Below are positions 45,768-55,222 of a stretch of DNA of 64,000 bases, piece by piece. This DNA is from Arthrobacter rhizophilus (GTDB lineage Bacteria > Actinomycetota > Actinomycetes > Actinomycetales > Micrococcaceae). The translations under genes were made by a program, and so were the position numbers. Below the pieces are notes generated by a model. The model did no database searches. It had not been told where the DNA came from and saw only the letters and a list, made by a program, of their open reading frames with translations. The stretch covers positions 17,457 through 81,456 of the forward strand of contig NZ_JAPFFT010000021.1 of NCBI RefSeq assembly GCF_026241105.1, in the 5' to 3' direction. The first letter of the stretch is position 1, and each line of letters starts with the position of its first letter.

Positions 45768-46544
45768 TCAGCGGCGGACTACCGGATTGGACAAGCGGCC
45801 GATGCCTTCGATCTCGATCTCGTAGCGATCGCCCTCCTGGACCAGGCCGACGCCGGCCGGAGTACCGGTCATGATGACGTCGCCGGGCAGCAAAGTGAAT
45901 GCTTGCGAAACGATCGCCACGAGTTCACGCACGCTGCGGATCATCTGATTGGTGCTGCCGTCCTGGCGAAGTTCGCCATTGAGCCAACCCTTGATGGCCA
46001 AATCCTCGGGGTCGAGCTCGGTCTCGATCCACGGACCCAGGGGTGCGGAGGTATCGAAGCCCTTGGCACGCGCCCACTGCAGATCCGTTTTCTGGACGTC
46101 GCGGGCCGTGAGGTCGTTTCCGCAGGTATAACCGAAAATGACATCGTCCACGCGGTCTTCGGGCACGTCCTTGCAAATGCGGCCGATGACGACGCAGAGT
46201 TCCGCCTCGAAGGAAACTTCCTCTGAGAACTCGGGCAACACAATGGGGTCGTTTGGGCCAACGACGGCCGTGTTCGGCTTCAGGAAGAGCAGGGGATGCT
46301 GCGGAACTTCATTGCCCAGTTCCCGGGCGTGATCAGCAAAGTTCCGGCCGACGCCGATCACCTTGCTGCGCGGAATGATCGGTGCCAGCAGGCGCACGTC
46401 TTCGAGCTTGTGGCGGACCGAGGTCCGTTCGACGCCGTTGAAGAAAGGATCGCCGTGAATGACAGTGATGACTTCACTGCCGGGCTCACCTTCGACGACG
46501 CCGTAGACGGGATCAGAATCAACAACAAACCGAGCGATACGCAT
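45768..46544 (-). CDS. Fumarylacetoacetate hydrolase family protein
   Basis: The 258-residue protein has the FAH fold with metal ligands in [11 protein letters not shown] (ExE) near residue 106 and [14 protein letters not shown], followed by the glycine-rich MTGTPAGVG. Members hydrolyse or isomerise 2-oxo-diacids such as 5-oxopent-3-ene-1,2,5-tricarboxylate, or act as acylpyruvases; the substrate cannot be told. It lies upstream of gltX with 85 bases between, as in mycobacteria. Confidence 0.9.
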   Translation of the reverse strand: MRIARFVVDSDPVYGVVEGEPGSEVITVIHGDPFFNGVERTSVRHKLEDVRLLAPIIPRSKVIGVGRNFADHARELGNEVPQHPLLFLKPNTAVVGPNDPIVLPEFSEEVSFEAELCVVIGRICKDVPEDRVDDVIFGYTCGNDLTARDVQKTDLQWARAKGFDTSAPLGPWIETELDPEDLAIKGWLNGELRQDGSTNQMIRSVRELVAIVSQAFTLLPGDVIMTGTPAGVGLVQEGDRYEIEIEGIGRLSNPVVRR

Positions 46545-46616
46545 GGTTTCTAGCGTACAGTCCGCAAGCGGTCGGTTAGCGCGGCCGGTACGCGCCCCAA
46601 CTGCGGACAGTGTCCG

Positions 46617-47399
46617 CTAACTGCGCAGATAGTCCAATTGCGCGGCAACCGAGGTTTCCGCGGCCCAGCGCACGGAAGGATCGACGTCGGGATACACGGC
46701 ATCGGTGACAGCCTGGACCTCGGCCTCCGCCCCGAGTCGTGCGAGGGCCTCACGGATCTGGTCCAGGCGCATCTCCCTGTGGGCGCGATACTCCCGGCAC
46801 ACGGCGTCCACCGCCGGCAGGACCGGCCCGTGCGCGGGCAACAGAGTTGCCGGACCAAGCCCTTCGAGCGTGTCGAGGCTCGCGAGGTAATCCCCTAGCC
46901 TGCCGTCGGGATAGTCCAGGACCGTGGTTCCGCGTCCCAGTATCGTGTCGCCGCTGAGCACAGAGCCGTCAGGCCCGTCGCCGGGAAGATGGAAGCACAC
47001 TGAATCAGAAGTGTGGCCCGGCGTGGCCAGGACGTGGATCTCCACCCCGGCTGCCTTGATAACCTCGTCACCGCGGAGCGGCTCGCCACCGTGGCAGTGC
47101 GCCGGGTCCGCCGCACGGACGGGTGCGCCGGTGAGTTCGTGAAAGCGCGCGGACGCCTCGGTATGGTCCTTGTGGCGGTGGGTGATAAGAACTAGCTCAA
47201 CCGTTCCGCTGGCGGCCAGGACGGCGAGATGCATCTCGTCGAGCGGCCCGGGATCAACGACGACCACTCCGGTAGCGTCCGGGGCGGCAATGACGTAGGA
47301 GTTGGTTCCATCGAGGCTCATCGGCCCCGGATTGGGTGCCAACCGTGAGCGGGTGAGGAAACTGGTGTTCTGGAAAAAGGCGTCATTGACCGGATTCAC
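46617..47399 (-). CDS. Metallo-beta-lactamase fold hydrolase
   Basis: This protein has the MBL motif THRHKDH near residue 79, ATPGHTSDS, SGDTILG and a C-terminal LLPAHGP. The pattern fits the LACTB2-like group of MBL hydrolases, which cut RNA or small esters. The start is uncertain: GTG 47399 (NPVNDAFFQNTSF, 260 residues) has a partial GGA upstream; ATG 47417 and a longer frame to 47492 exist. It is divergent from the SGNH lipoprotein and precedes FAH by 72 bases. Confidence 0.8.
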   Translation of the reverse strand: MNPVNDAFFQNTSFLTRSRLAPNPGPMSLDGTNSYVIAAPDATGVVVVDPGPLDEMHLAVLAASGTVELVLITHRHKDHTEASARFHELTGAPVRAADPAHCHGGEPLRGDEVIKAAGVEIHVLATPGHTSDSVCFHLPGDGPDGSVLSGDTILGRGTTVLDYPDGRLGDYLASLDTLEGLGPATLLPAHGPVLPAVDAVCREYRAHREMRLDQIREALARLGAEAEVQAVTDAVYPDVDPSVRWAAETSVAAQLDYLRS

Positions 47400-47584
47400 G
47401 ATTCCATCTTGGCACATGTCACAAGGCCGGCTGCCCAAGTTGGAGCAGTTGCACAGCGAGCAAAGCCGGCACACGACGTAGCATGGTGCCAAGGCGTCAG
47501 CACAAGCCCAGTCGATGAACGGATCGCCGGCAGGGCTGATTTACAGCTCGGATTGCCTTGAATGGATGCAGAGGAGTGGTCGAA

Positions 47585-48307
47585 TTGTTGCGGACTCAAA
47601 TCCCTCGAAGAGGACTTCTCTGGACCACGACGGCGATCGCAACCGTTTGCCTTTCCGTTCTCGCCACCCTTAATGCTTGTTCGTCCGACGCCGGACCCCG
47701 CGCTGCCGCGTCCGCAAAACAGCCAACAGTCGTGATCATCGGAGATTCCCTCAGTACCGGACACGGCACGTCACCCGCCGACGCGTGGCCGAACCTCATC
47801 GAGAACGATCCTGTTTTTCAACAGTTCCAGGCAACCATCGTCAATGCGGCACAGGATGGAAGCGGTTATGTCAGCGTCGGCGACGACGGATCGACCTTCG
47901 GTTCCCAAGTGGACGGGGCAGTAACGGACTCCACGCGTTTGGTGGTGTTCTTTGGCTCCGAAAATGACATGGGTGCTGCCCCGGGAGAGACCCAAGTTGC
48001 AGCCGCTCGGGCCTTTGCGTCGGTCAAGGTCCGGGCTCCCCGCGCCGACGTCCTGGTGATTGGTCCACCGTCGTATACGAGTACGCCGGAATCGGAAAGA
48101 CTCGAGATACGGGACCAGGATAAAGCCGCCGCCCAGCAAGCAGGCGCCAGATTCGTGGATCCGATTGACCTCGGCTGGATCATGGAGGATACCGAGAACC
48201 TCATCGGGCCCGACGGCGACCACCCCTCCGAGGCCGGTCAGAAGTACCTGCAGGCCAAAATGGAAGCACTCATCGAACCACTGATTCAAAGGCCCCAGCC
48301 CCAGTAA
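47585..48307 (+). CDS. SGNH/GDSL-family hydrolase, lipoprotein
   Basis: The 240-residue protein has a hydrophobic N-terminal segment ending in LNAC (lipobox near residue 32), then the block I motif VVIIGDSLSTG, a block III FFGSENDMG and block V GPDGDHPSEAG with Asp/His. These are the catalytic parts of SGNH esterases. It is expected to act outside the cell membrane on an acyl or acetyl ester. I use TTG 47585, with GAGGAG 8 bases upstream; earlier in-frame starts at 47558 and 47576 (GTG) lack it. Confidence 0.8.
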   Translation: MLRTQIPRRGLLWTTTAIATVCLSVLATLNACSSDAGPRAAASAKQPTVVIIGDSLSTGHGTSPADAWPNLIENDPVFQQFQATIVNAAQDGSGYVSVGDDGSTFGSQVDGAVTDSTRLVVFFGSENDMGAAPGETQVAAARAFASVKVRAPRADVLVIGPPSYTSTPESERLEIRDQDKAAAQQAGARFVDPIDLGWIMEDTENLIGPDGDHPSEAGQKYLQAKMEALIEPLIQRPQPQ

Positions 48308-48353
48308 CCCCAGCCCCTGGCCTCCGGCCAGCCGACTGTTCCCCGGTGAAACG

Positions 48354-48395
48354 CCGACGGCGGCCTTCCCACCGAAGTGGGAGGGCCGCCGTCGG
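48354..48395. terminator. Long terminator hairpin between SGNH gene and ilvE
   Basis: A 19-bp stem (48354-48372 with 48377-48395, one G-U pair) with a four-base CGAA loop separates the convergent SGNH and ilvE genes. The T-tract is weak on both sides. Confidence 0.85.
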
Positions 48396-48417
48396 GCATT
48401 GCGGAAGCCGCCAAGCC

Positions 48418-49530
48418 TTACGCGAGGCGGGTGAGCCAGCCGTGCTTGTCCTCAACCGTTCCGGTCTGGATGCCGAGCAGCTCCTGGCGGATCGCCATGG
48501 TGGTCTCGCCTGCCTTGGCGTCCTCGGAGCCGATGAACTCGGTCTTGTCCTTGAGCACGCCGATGGGCGTGATGACGGCCGCGGTTCCGCAAGCGAAGAC
48601 CTCGGCGATCTCTCCTGTTGCCACGCCTTCCCGCCACTCGGCGAGGGTGATCTTACGTTCGGAAACCTCGCGGCCCATGTCCTTGGCCACCTGGATGACG
48701 GAGGACCGGGTCACGCCTTCAAGGATGGTTCCTGTGAGCGCCGGAGTGACCAGCGAGCCGTCCTTCATAACGAAGAAGACGTTCATGCCGCCGAGTTCCT
48801 CGATGGCGTCGTCATTGAAGTGGTCCAGGAAGAGGACCTGCTTGCAGCCGTTCTCCTCGGCTTCCATCTGGGCGATCAGGGAGGCAGCGTAGTTTCCACC
48901 ACATTTGGCAGCACCGGTGCCGCCACGGCCGGCGCGGGCGTATTCACGGGAGATCCAGATGGACACCGGCTTGAGCTCGCCGCCGAAGTAGTTGCCGGCC
49001 GGAGACGCGATGACCCGGAACGAGACCTCGCGGGCGGCGCGGACACCCAGGAATGCCTCTGTGGCGATCATGAACGGGCGCAGGTAAAGGGCTTCGCCGT
49101 CGCCCGACGGAACCCATTCCTTGTCCGCCTGCACAAGTTCGCGGATGGCGCCGAGGAAGTATTCCTCGGGCAGTTCCGGGAGAGCCAAGCGGCGGGCCGA
49201 CTTGTTCAGGCGGGCGGCGTTGGCCTCGGGACGGAAAGTCCAAATGGAGCCGTCGGCGTGGCGGTAGGCCTTTAGTCCTTCGAAGATCTCCTGGCCGTAG
49301 TGCAGCACTGCCGCCGAAGGATCCAGGGAAATCGGCCCGTAGGCCTCGACGCGGGCACTGTGCCAGCCGCCCTTGCCCTCGGTGTCAACGCTGTAGTCGA
49401 CGATGACAGTGTTGTCGGTGAAGTAGTCGCCAAATCCCGGGTTTGCCAGGATCGTCGCACGCTCCTCAGCAGATTTCGGGGTCTCCGAGAGCTGCTGGCT
49501 GAATTCGACGCCATGGGCAGTCTGAGTCAT
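48418..49530 (-). CDS. ilvE: Branched-chain amino acid aminotransferase
   Basis: IlvE catalyses the last step in leucine, isoleucine and valine synthesis. The 370-residue class IV aminotransferase has LHYGQEIFEGLKAYR, the PLP lysine in GGNYAASL ... NGCKQVLFLD and FACGTAAVITPIG. The start is ATG 49530 with GGAGGAAAC directly upstream. It lies 135 bases downstream of leuB on the same strand. Confidence 0.97.
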   Translation of the reverse strand: MTQTAHGVEFSQQLSETPKSAEERATILANPGFGDYFTDNTVIVDYSVDTEGKGGWHSARVEAYGPISLDPSAAVLHYGQEIFEGLKAYRHADGSIWTFRPEANAARLNKSARRLALPELPEEYFLGAIRELVQADKEWVPSGDGEALYLRPFMIATEAFLGVRAAREVSFRVIASPAGNYFGGELKPVSIWISREYARAGRGGTGAAKCGGNYAASLIAQMEAEENGCKQVLFLDHFNDDAIEELGGMNVFFVMKDGSLVTPALTGTILEGVTRSSVIQVAKDMGREVSERKITLAEWREGVATGEIAEVFACGTAAVITPIGVLKDKTEFIGSEDAKAGETTMAIRQELLGIQTGTVEDKHGWLTRLA

Positions 49531-49665
49531 GTTTCCTCCAGTCGGCCACCTGGCAGTGCGAACCATCTCTTGGAGGATATGGTTCAGCGACGGACCACGG
49601 CAGCAGGTAAATAATTCAAGTAAAGCTTACGCCCGGGTGCAGACCCTAAAGTGCCAGTACAGGCC

Positions 49666-50730
49666 CTAAAGTGCGGCTGCGATAGCGTCGCCGATGGCCG
49701 CGGTGCTGCGGGTTTCGCCGCGGCGGCTTTCGATGTCAGCCACGACGGCGGCTTCGATCCTGCGGGCGGCTGTGGTGTAGCCGAGGTGGTCAAGCAGCAG
49801 GGCTGCGGACAGGATGGCGGCGGTTGGATCCGCTTTCTGCTGGCCTGCGATGTCCGGGGCGGATCCGTGGACGGGTTCGAACATGGAGGGCGCGGTGCGG
49901 TCCATGTTGATGTTGCCCGAGGCCGCCAGGCCGATGCCGCCGGTGATTGCCGCGGCGAGGTCCGTGATGATGTCGCCAAAGAGGTTGTCGGTGACAATGA
50001 CATCGAAGCGGGAGGGGTCGGTCACCATGAAGATCGTGGCGGCGTCGATGTGCAGGTAGTCGTGGGTGACCTCGGGGAATTCCTTGGCCACGGCCTCAAC
50101 GGTGCGCTTCCACAAGTGGCCTGCGAAGACCAGGACGTTGTGCTTGTGGACGAGGGTGACATGCTTGCGCGGACGCTCGCTAGCGCGGCGGAAGGCGTCC
50201 CGGACTACGCGCTCGACGCCGTGGGCCGTGTTAAGGGATACCTCGGTGGCGACCTCATGGGGGGTCCCTCCGCGCAGCGTACCGCCGTTGCCGACGTACG
50301 GACCCTCGGTGCCTTCGCGGACCACGATGAAATCGATGTTGCCGGGGTTGGCCAGTGGGCTGCCCACCGTGCCATAGAGCCGCGAGGGGCGCAGGTTCAC
50401 GAAGTGGTCCAGGCTGAAGCGGAGCTTGAGCAGCATCTCGCGTTCGATGATGCCTGAAGGAATGCGGGTGTCCCCCGGGGCCGCGCCGACAGCGCCGAAC
50501 AGGATGGCATCGCGGGTGCGCAGATCGGCCAGGACCTCGTCGGGGAGGGTTTCGCCGGTTTCAAGCCAGTGCTGGGCCCCAAGCTTGTATTCGGTCTGCT
50601 CCAAGGTGACGCCTTCTTCGGCGGCAACCTTTTCCAAGACCTTGAGGGCTTCGGCAATGACTTCGGGGCCAATGCCGTCGCCGGGAATGACGGCCAGGTT
50701 GATCGTTGCGGCGGGTTGCGTTGCACTCAT
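49666..50730 (-). CDS. leuB: 3-isopropylmalate dehydrogenase
   Basis: LeuB oxidises and decarboxylates 3-isopropylmalate in leucine synthesis. The 354-residue protein has [16 protein letters not shown] near residue 14, [33 protein letters not shown] and [15 protein letters not shown] use ATG 50730; the ribosome site is weak. A TGAGACG core like that in the leuC operator lies about 40 bases upstream. Confidence 0.96.
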   Translation of the reverse strand: MSATQPAATINLAVIPGDGIGPEVIAEALKVLEKVAAEEGVTLEQTEYKLGAQHWLETGETLPDEVLADLRTRDAILFGAVGAAPGDTRIPSGIIEREMLLKLRFSLDHFVNLRPSRLYGTVGSPLANPGNIDFIVVREGTEGPYVGNGGTLRGGTPHEVATEVSLNTAHGVERVVRDAFRRASERPRKHVTLVHKHNVLVFAGHLWKRTVEAVAKEFPEVTHDYLHIDAATIFMVTDPSRFDVIVTDNLFGDIITDLAAAITGGIGLAASGNINMDRTAPSMFEPVHGSAPDIAGQQKADPTAAILSAALLLDHLGYTTAARRIEAAVVADIESRRGETRSTAAIGDAIAAAL

Positions 50731-50798
50731 GTTTTCAGACTGCCAAGGCATCCACATTCTGGTCAAAATCGTCTCAGCATTTGAACTCTCGGGAGCAG

Positions 50799-51509
50799 TT
50801 ACCGGCCGGGAACGGGTGAAGCAACCACGGCGACATTCTTGCCCCAGAGATCCTGTGTGTAGCAGCTGATCAGGACCAGGCGGTTGGGCACCGCCGTCCA
50901 GATGGGACTGTCCTTCAAAGTCGATTTTGTGTACGTCGTGACGGACTCGACTTTGTATGTCATCGCTCCCGTTGCCGTGGCAACTTGGAGCTCATCCCCC
51001 GGGGCTGCTGCGTAGCTGAGATGGTTGAACGGCGCGTCGAGGCCTTCCCAACTGTGCCCGATCACGTACGTGGTATTCGTCGATCCCGCCCCCGGGGTTC
51101 CGAACGGACTGAGCCAATATCCATCCATCGTCTCCGGCGGCTCAATGCTGTGCCCGCCAGTTTCAGCGGGATCCGGTTGCAGCGGGTGAACCGCCACATT
51201 CAGGCCAGCCGCCGGGTAGGTAATCTGCAATGGAGCCGACGCCGCAGGCAGCGGCATTCCCGCCCTGGAGGCAGGTGCGCCCACTTCCGCGTGGTTCGCG
51301 GCGGGCTTGATCGGGGGAGCCGACGACGAAAGCAGCGGCGTTCCTGCGTCGAAAGCGGCAGGATTCCCTGGGCCGGATGCACCGTAGACCAGCCAGGACG
51401 CAAGCAGCCCCCCGACGCAGATCGCCAACAGGAGAAGATCCCTGGAACTGATCACCAGGCCACGGATGCCGGCTGTGCGAGGCTGCCGCGCGTAGCGGTG
51501 ACGTGCCAT
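50799..51509 (-). CDS. Class E/F-like sortase with a divergent active site
   Basis: The 236-residue protein has an N-terminal transmembrane helix (about 23-43), a proline/alanine linker, and a sortase beta-barrel. His152 (VIGHSW) and Cys216 (LISCYT) match the catalytic pair. The arginine that normally follows the cysteine by 7-10 residues (R in YRDNV of class F) is replaced here: GKNVAVVA has lysine (224). The start is ATG 51509 with GGGAG 6 bases upstream. It is 72 bases downstream of a putative surface protein gene on the same strand, probably its substrate. Confidence 0.8.
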   Translation of the reverse strand: MARHRYARQPRTAGIRGLVISSRDLLLLAICVGGLLASWLVYGASGPGNPAAFDAGTPLLSSSAPPIKPAANHAEVGAPASRAGMPLPAASAPLQITYPAAGLNVAVHPLQPDPAETGGHSIEPPETMDGYWLSPFGTPGAGSTNTTYVIGHSWEGLDAPFNHLSYAAAPGDELQVATATGAMTYKVESVTTYTKSTLKDSPIWTAVPNRLVLISCYTQDLWGKNVAVVASPVPGR

Positions 51510-51581
51510 GATCACTCCCGGAGACGGTTAAACAGGTGGATGGGTGCCGCGCATCGTATTGCGGCACCCACCGGGGTTTGC

Positions 51582-52364
51582 CTAGCGCTCGGCCTTCCGG
51601 GCCCGCACACCGCTCCTCAGGACTACAAACGCGGCCACTGCACTGAAGAGACCAGTCAGGCCGGCTAGCCAACCGGGGATCCCTGCGTCCGCCTTCCCGC
51701 CAACGGCCGTCTGGACGTTGTAGCCCACATTCGTTATCGCGGCGTCCGGCGCGGCTGCGGCACCGGACGCAGCCGGAATGACAACTGCAGGCACGGGCGC
51801 TGCCGGAGCGGCGACGGGTGGAACCACAGGGGGAACGACACGAGTGACGACCGGTGGGGCCACCGGTGGAGCCACCGGCGCCACCTGCTCCACAGGACCC
51901 ACCGGGTTCACCGGCGGGCTGGTCACCGGCGGACTGACCACCGGATCCACCGGATCCACCGGCGGACTGGTCACCGGCGGACTGACCACCGGATCCACCG
52001 GCGGGCTGGTCACCGGCGGACTGACCACCGGATCCACCGGCGGACTGACCACCGGATCCACCGGCGGGCTGGCCACTGGCGTGCTGACCACCCGGCAGCC
52101 GGCGTTAAGGATGGCGATGTTTTCCGGGGTGAGGTTTTGCCCGTTGGGCATAAGGGCGCCTGCGTTTGCAGGAACAATATCGTTGGTGTCGGCGACATGC
52201 GCGGACAACGCCGCCAAGCTGATCGTCACTGCGACGTATGGGTTCGACGCCGAATGCGTGGCGTGGCAGATGGTGATCTTGTCTGAGGGCGCAGCGTTCG
52301 CCGACACCGTGGCACCCAGCAATCCCAGGCCCACGACCCCCATAGTCGCAATAGTCCGTTTCAT
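51582..52364 (-). CDS. Secreted surface protein with NVQTA-type sorting signal
   Basis: The 260-residue protein has a signal peptide (MKRTIATMGVVGLGLLGATV ... ANAA), a domain with CHATHSASNPYVAVTI (about 33-48) and a second cysteine (CRVV), and a proline-valine low-complexity stalk (VSPPVDPVVSPPVTSPP repeats, about 95-170). The C-terminus has NVQTA at 216-220, a hydrophobic helix (about 231-249) and a basic tail RARKAER. That is the layout of a cell-wall sorting signal but without LPXTG. Start ATG 52364 has GGAGGG upstream. The CHAT-type domain recurs in actinobacterial surface proteins. Confidence 0.75.
   Translation of the reverse strand: MKRTIATMGVVGLGLLGATVSANAAPSDKITICHATHSASNPYVAVTISLAALSAHVADTNDIVPANAGALMPNGQNLTPENIAILNAGCRVVSTPVASPPVDPVVSPPVDPVVSPPVTSPPVDPVVSPPVTSPPVDPVDPVVSPPVTSPPVNPVGPVEQVAPVAPPVAPPVVTRVVPPVVPPVAAPAAPVPAVVIPAASGAAAAPDAAITNVGYNVQTAVGGKADAGIPGWLAGLTGLFSAVAAFVVLRSGVRARKAER
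51923..52078 (-). repeat. Low-complexity repeat coding for the Pro-Val stalk
   Basis: The words CCACCGGATCC, GGTCACCGGCGG and CGGACTGACCACC repeat several times with 18-33 base spacing, coding for VSPPVDPV-like units. Length is likely to vary between strains. Confidence 0.85.
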
Positions 52365-52829
52365 TTCGGTCCCTCCAACCACATAAGGTTCGAGCTGACC
52401 AGACCTTGCGGAGTAACCGTCTTCGAGACCCTGGAAAGACAAGTACGGGAACCTCAACCAGCGAGATGAATCTTGACAGTTACTCCCCAGAAAGTGTCAT
52501 CAGTTCGCTTGCTTTTCAGGCTAGGTTTCGTTCTCCTGATTAACGCGAGTGACGGGTACGCGTTAACATGCGGGAGCCAGTGCGCTTTGTCCCGGCTACT
52601 ACCTGCTCCGGGTGGGTCACCACTTGTCAACGCGATGGCACCACTCGGAAATCCAGCGGCCCGCCGGATCCGCCTCCTGACACCGACCGGTCATGGAACG
52701 GGAAAGGAACACCCCCTCACCCGGTGAGGTGAGGGGGTGTCACGCACCGCAAAATGAGCGAGCGTTCCGGGAAAGGGCCGTATAGGTGCGCGAGCGTTTG
52801 GTCTTACGGCACCAAAAGTGAGCGAGCGT
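52365..52829. other. Gene-free region between metG and the surface protein
   Basis: This 465-bp region has no supported gene. It holds, from left to right, the ribosome site of the surface protein gene, about 300 bases with no clear structure, a strong hairpin at 52709-52740 and three imperfect GCTCGC-type repeats up to 52840. Confidence 0.8.
52709..52740 (-). terminator. Terminator downstream of metG
   Basis: A perfect 12-bp stem (ACACCCCCTCAC at 52709-52720 with its complement at 52729-52740) with an 8-base loop lies about 90 bases past the metG stop, followed on the minus strand by TCCTTTCC. Confidence 0.85.
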
Positions 52830-52830
52830 C
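52753..52830 (-). repeat. Three spaced copies of ACGCTCGCTCA-type word
   Basis: On the minus strand ACGCTCGCTCACTTTTGG (at about 52830), ACGCTCGCGCACCT (about 52800) and ACGCTCGCTCATTTTGCGG (about 52770) follow each other at about 28-31 base steps, between the metG stop and its terminator. No coding frame is conserved. Function unknown. Confidence 0.6.
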
Positions 52831-54389
52831 TAAGTCTCGGCGGGCTCCTCGTAGCGGGGGAAGACCGGGGCCGGCGCCGGGAGCTGGGTGCCGGGGACGA
52901 TCGGAGTTCCGATGGCAGCGAACTGGCGGGCCTCGCCTTCGGGCTGTCCCAGCGCCTCAAGCAGCTTGGCTGCCGACGTCGGCATGATCGGTTGGGCGAG
53001 GATCGCTACGATGCGGACAACTTCCAACGTGACGTACAGAACCGTGTTCATGCGCTCGACGTCGGTCTTGCGCAGCACCCACGGGGCCTGCTCGGCGAAG
53101 TAGGCGTTGGTGTCACCGAGCACGGCCCAGATTGCCTCGAGGGCACGGCTGAATTCCTGCTTCTCGAAAGCAGCGCGGGCCACGTCCAGCAGTCCGCCGG
53201 CCTGGGCCAGCAGCGCGGAATCCTCGGCCGACAAATCGCCGGGAACGGGAACCTTGCCTTCGCAATTCTTGGCCACCATGGACAGCGAACGCTGAGCCAG
53301 GTTGCCGAAGTTGTTGGCAAGGTCGGCGTTCATGCGGCCCACGATTGCCTCGTGGTTGTAGCTGCCGTCGGCGCCGAAGGGCACTTCGCGGAGGAAGAAG
53401 AAGCGCACCTGGTCCAGGCCGTACTGCTCCACGAAATCCTTCGGAGCCACCACATTGCCGAGGGATTTGGACATCTTGACGCCATTGTTGGTCAGGAAGC
53501 CATGGATCATGACCCTCTTGGGCAGTTCCAGGCCGGCGCTCATCAGGAACGCGGGCCAGAAGATCGCATGGAACCGGGAAATATCCTTGCCAATGACGTG
53601 GACGTCCGCCGGCCAGAACTTACGGAACGCCTCCGATTCGGCATCGGGGTAGCCGACCCCCGTCAGGTAATTGGTCAGGGCATCAACCCACACGTACATG
53701 ACGTGCTTGTCGTTCCCCGGTACCGGGACACCCCAGTCGAAAGTTGTCCGGCTGATGGACAAGTCCTGCAGGCCCTGCTTGACAAAGCTGATGACTTCGT
53801 TGAAGCGGTACTGCGGGGCGCCGAATTCCGGCTGCTCCTCGTACAAAGCCAGCAACTTATCCTGGTAAGTGGACAACCGGAAGAAGTAGCTCTCCTCCGC
53901 GGTCCACGTCACTTCGGTGTCGGTACCGCGCGAGTAACGGACGCCGTCGTCCTTCAGGACAGTCTCATCCTCGGTGTAATAGGCTTCGTCGCGGACCGAA
54001 TACCAGCCCTCGTACTTGGACAGGTAGATGTCCCCCTTGGCTTCCATCTTCTTCCAGATGGCCCGGGAGGCAGCGTAGTGATCTTCATCCGTGGTGCGGA
54101 TGAAGCGATCGTACGAGATGCCCAAGGCAGCGTGTGCGGCCTTGTAGATTTCGGCATTCCGGTCCACGAGTTCCTTGGGGGTGATGCCTTCCTTTTCCGC
54201 CGCCTGGGCAATCTTCATGCCGTGCTCGTCCGTACCGGTCAGGAACATCACGTCGTAGCCGTCGAGGCGCTTGAACCGGGCCATCGCGTCGGTGGCAATG
54301 TACTCATAGGCATGGCCGATGTGCGGCTCGCCGTTCGGGTACGTAATGGCAGTGGTGATGTAGAACGGGGGTTTTTCTGGAGACGTCAC
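52830..54389 (-). CDS. metG: Methionyl-tRNA synthetase
   Basis: MetG charges tRNA-Met. The 519-residue protein has the HIGH motif in [11 protein letters not shown] near residue 21 and VKMSKSLGN near 299. The usual zinc knuckle cysteines are absent: the region reads [17 protein letters not shown], so this is the zinc-free MetRS type. It has no C-terminal dimerisation domain. Start is GTG or ATG 54389 ([15 protein letters not shown]). It is separated from the ABC genes by a terminator at 54424-54454. Confidence 0.97.
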   Translation of the reverse strand: MTSPEKPPFYITTAITYPNGEPHIGHAYEYIATDAMARFKRLDGYDVMFLTGTDEHGMKIAQAAEKEGITPKELVDRNAEIYKAAHAALGISYDRFIRTTDEDHYAASRAIWKKMEAKGDIYLSKYEGWYSVRDEAYYTEDETVLKDDGVRYSRGTDTEVTWTAEESYFFRLSTYQDKLLALYEEQPEFGAPQYRFNEVISFVKQGLQDLSISRTTFDWGVPVPGNDKHVMYVWVDALTNYLTGVGYPDAESEAFRKFWPADVHVIGKDISRFHAIFWPAFLMSAGLELPKRVMIHGFLTNNGVKMSKSLGNVVAPKDFVEQYGLDQVRFFFLREVPFGADGSYNHEAIVGRMNADLANNFGNLAQRSLSMVAKNCEGKVPVPGDLSAEDSALLAQAGGLLDVARAAFEKQEFSRALEAIWAVLGDTNAYFAEQAPWVLRKTDVERMNTVLYVTLEVVRIVAILAQPIMPTSAAKLLEALGQPEGEARQFAAIGTPIVPGTQLPAPAPVFPRYEEPAET

Positions 54390-54423
54390 TCTACGAAGTT
54401 ACCTTCTCTTGGAGATGGAAAGA

Positions 54424-54454
54424 CCGGACCGGCCGCATATGACGGCCGGTCCGG
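54424..54454 (-). terminator. Terminator of the ABC transporter operon
   Basis: A perfect 12-bp stem (CCGGACCGGCCG at 54424-54435 and its complement at 54443-54454) with loop CATATGA lies 13 bases after the ATPase stop. On the minus strand it is followed by TCTTTCC. Confidence 0.9.
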
Positions 54455-54466
54455 AAGCATCGGCTA

Positions 54467-55222
54467 CTAGATCAATTCAGTCAGCGTATCGCTGAGCCGG
54501 ACCAGCTCGTGGTCGTGCGACGCCACCAGCACGGCAATACCGTCGTTGGTGGTGTCCTTCAGGATGCTGATGATGCGGTTGGCAGAGGTACGGTCCAGGC
54601 TGGCCGTGGGCTCGTCCACCACCAGGACGCGGGTGCCCAGGATCAGGGCGCGCGCGATGGCAACACGCTGGCGCTCACCGCCGGACAGCTGCGCCGGACG
54701 GTGGCGCATGCGCCGGCCCAATCCGACCAGGTCCAGCAGGTCCTTGGCCATTTCGGTGCGCTGCTCCACTTCGCCGTCGGGAACGGCCGGCAACAGCACG
54801 TTCTCCAAAGCACTCATGCCATCGATCAACGCACCGCCCTGGTCCACGTACCCGATCAGGGCGCGGCGGCGGTCGGCGATTTCGTCGTCGCCCATCTTCT
54901 CGAGGGAGTCGCCTTCCCAGAGGACCCGGCCCGACGTCGGAAGCGTGAGTCCCGCGCCCACCGTCAGGATGCTGGTCTTGCCTGAGCCGCTTCGCCCCGC
55001 GATGCAGTGCATCTCGCCGGCATGGAGGGTGAGGCTGAAGTCCTCGACGACCGTGACCGGCTCGGCCCCACCCTTGTCCCCGCCATAGCGGATGGTGATG
55101 TTGCTCAACTGCAGGGGCGTAGCGTGGTCCGCCGCCCTGACGATGGTGTTGGCGCGCGTCTGGAACGACTCGTCGGCGGATTCCGTGGTCGAGGTCAGAT
55201 CGGGATTGAGATTGTCAGTCAT
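54467..55222 (-). CDS. ABC transporter ATP-binding protein (MacB/LolD type)
   Basis: The 251-residue ATPase has Walker A GRSGSGKTS near residue 73, the signature LSGGERQRVAIARAL, Walker B VLVVDEPTASLD and ASHDHE. It belongs to the small LolD/MacB-like group that pairs with FtsX-like permeases. The ATG at 55222 overlaps the permease stop by 4 bases, so both are made together. Function in export or envelope work is likely; the substrate is unknown. Confidence 0.92.
   Translation of the reverse strand: MTDNLNPDLTSTTESADESFQTRANTIVRAADHATPLQLSNITIRYGGDKGGAEPVTVVEDFSLTLHAGEMHCIAGRSGSGKTSILTVGAGLTLPTSGRVLWEGDSLEKMGDDEIADRRRALIGYVDQGGALIDGMSALENVLLPAVPDGEVEQRTEMAKDLLDLVGLGRRMRHRPAQLSGGERQRVAIARALILGTRVLVVDEPTASLDRTSANRIISILKDTTNDGIAVLVASHDHELVRLSDTLTELI

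Noticed and set aside
51923..52078. Short repeats suggesting a CRISPR array
   Set aside because: No unique spacers; the repeats code for a Pro-Val stalk.
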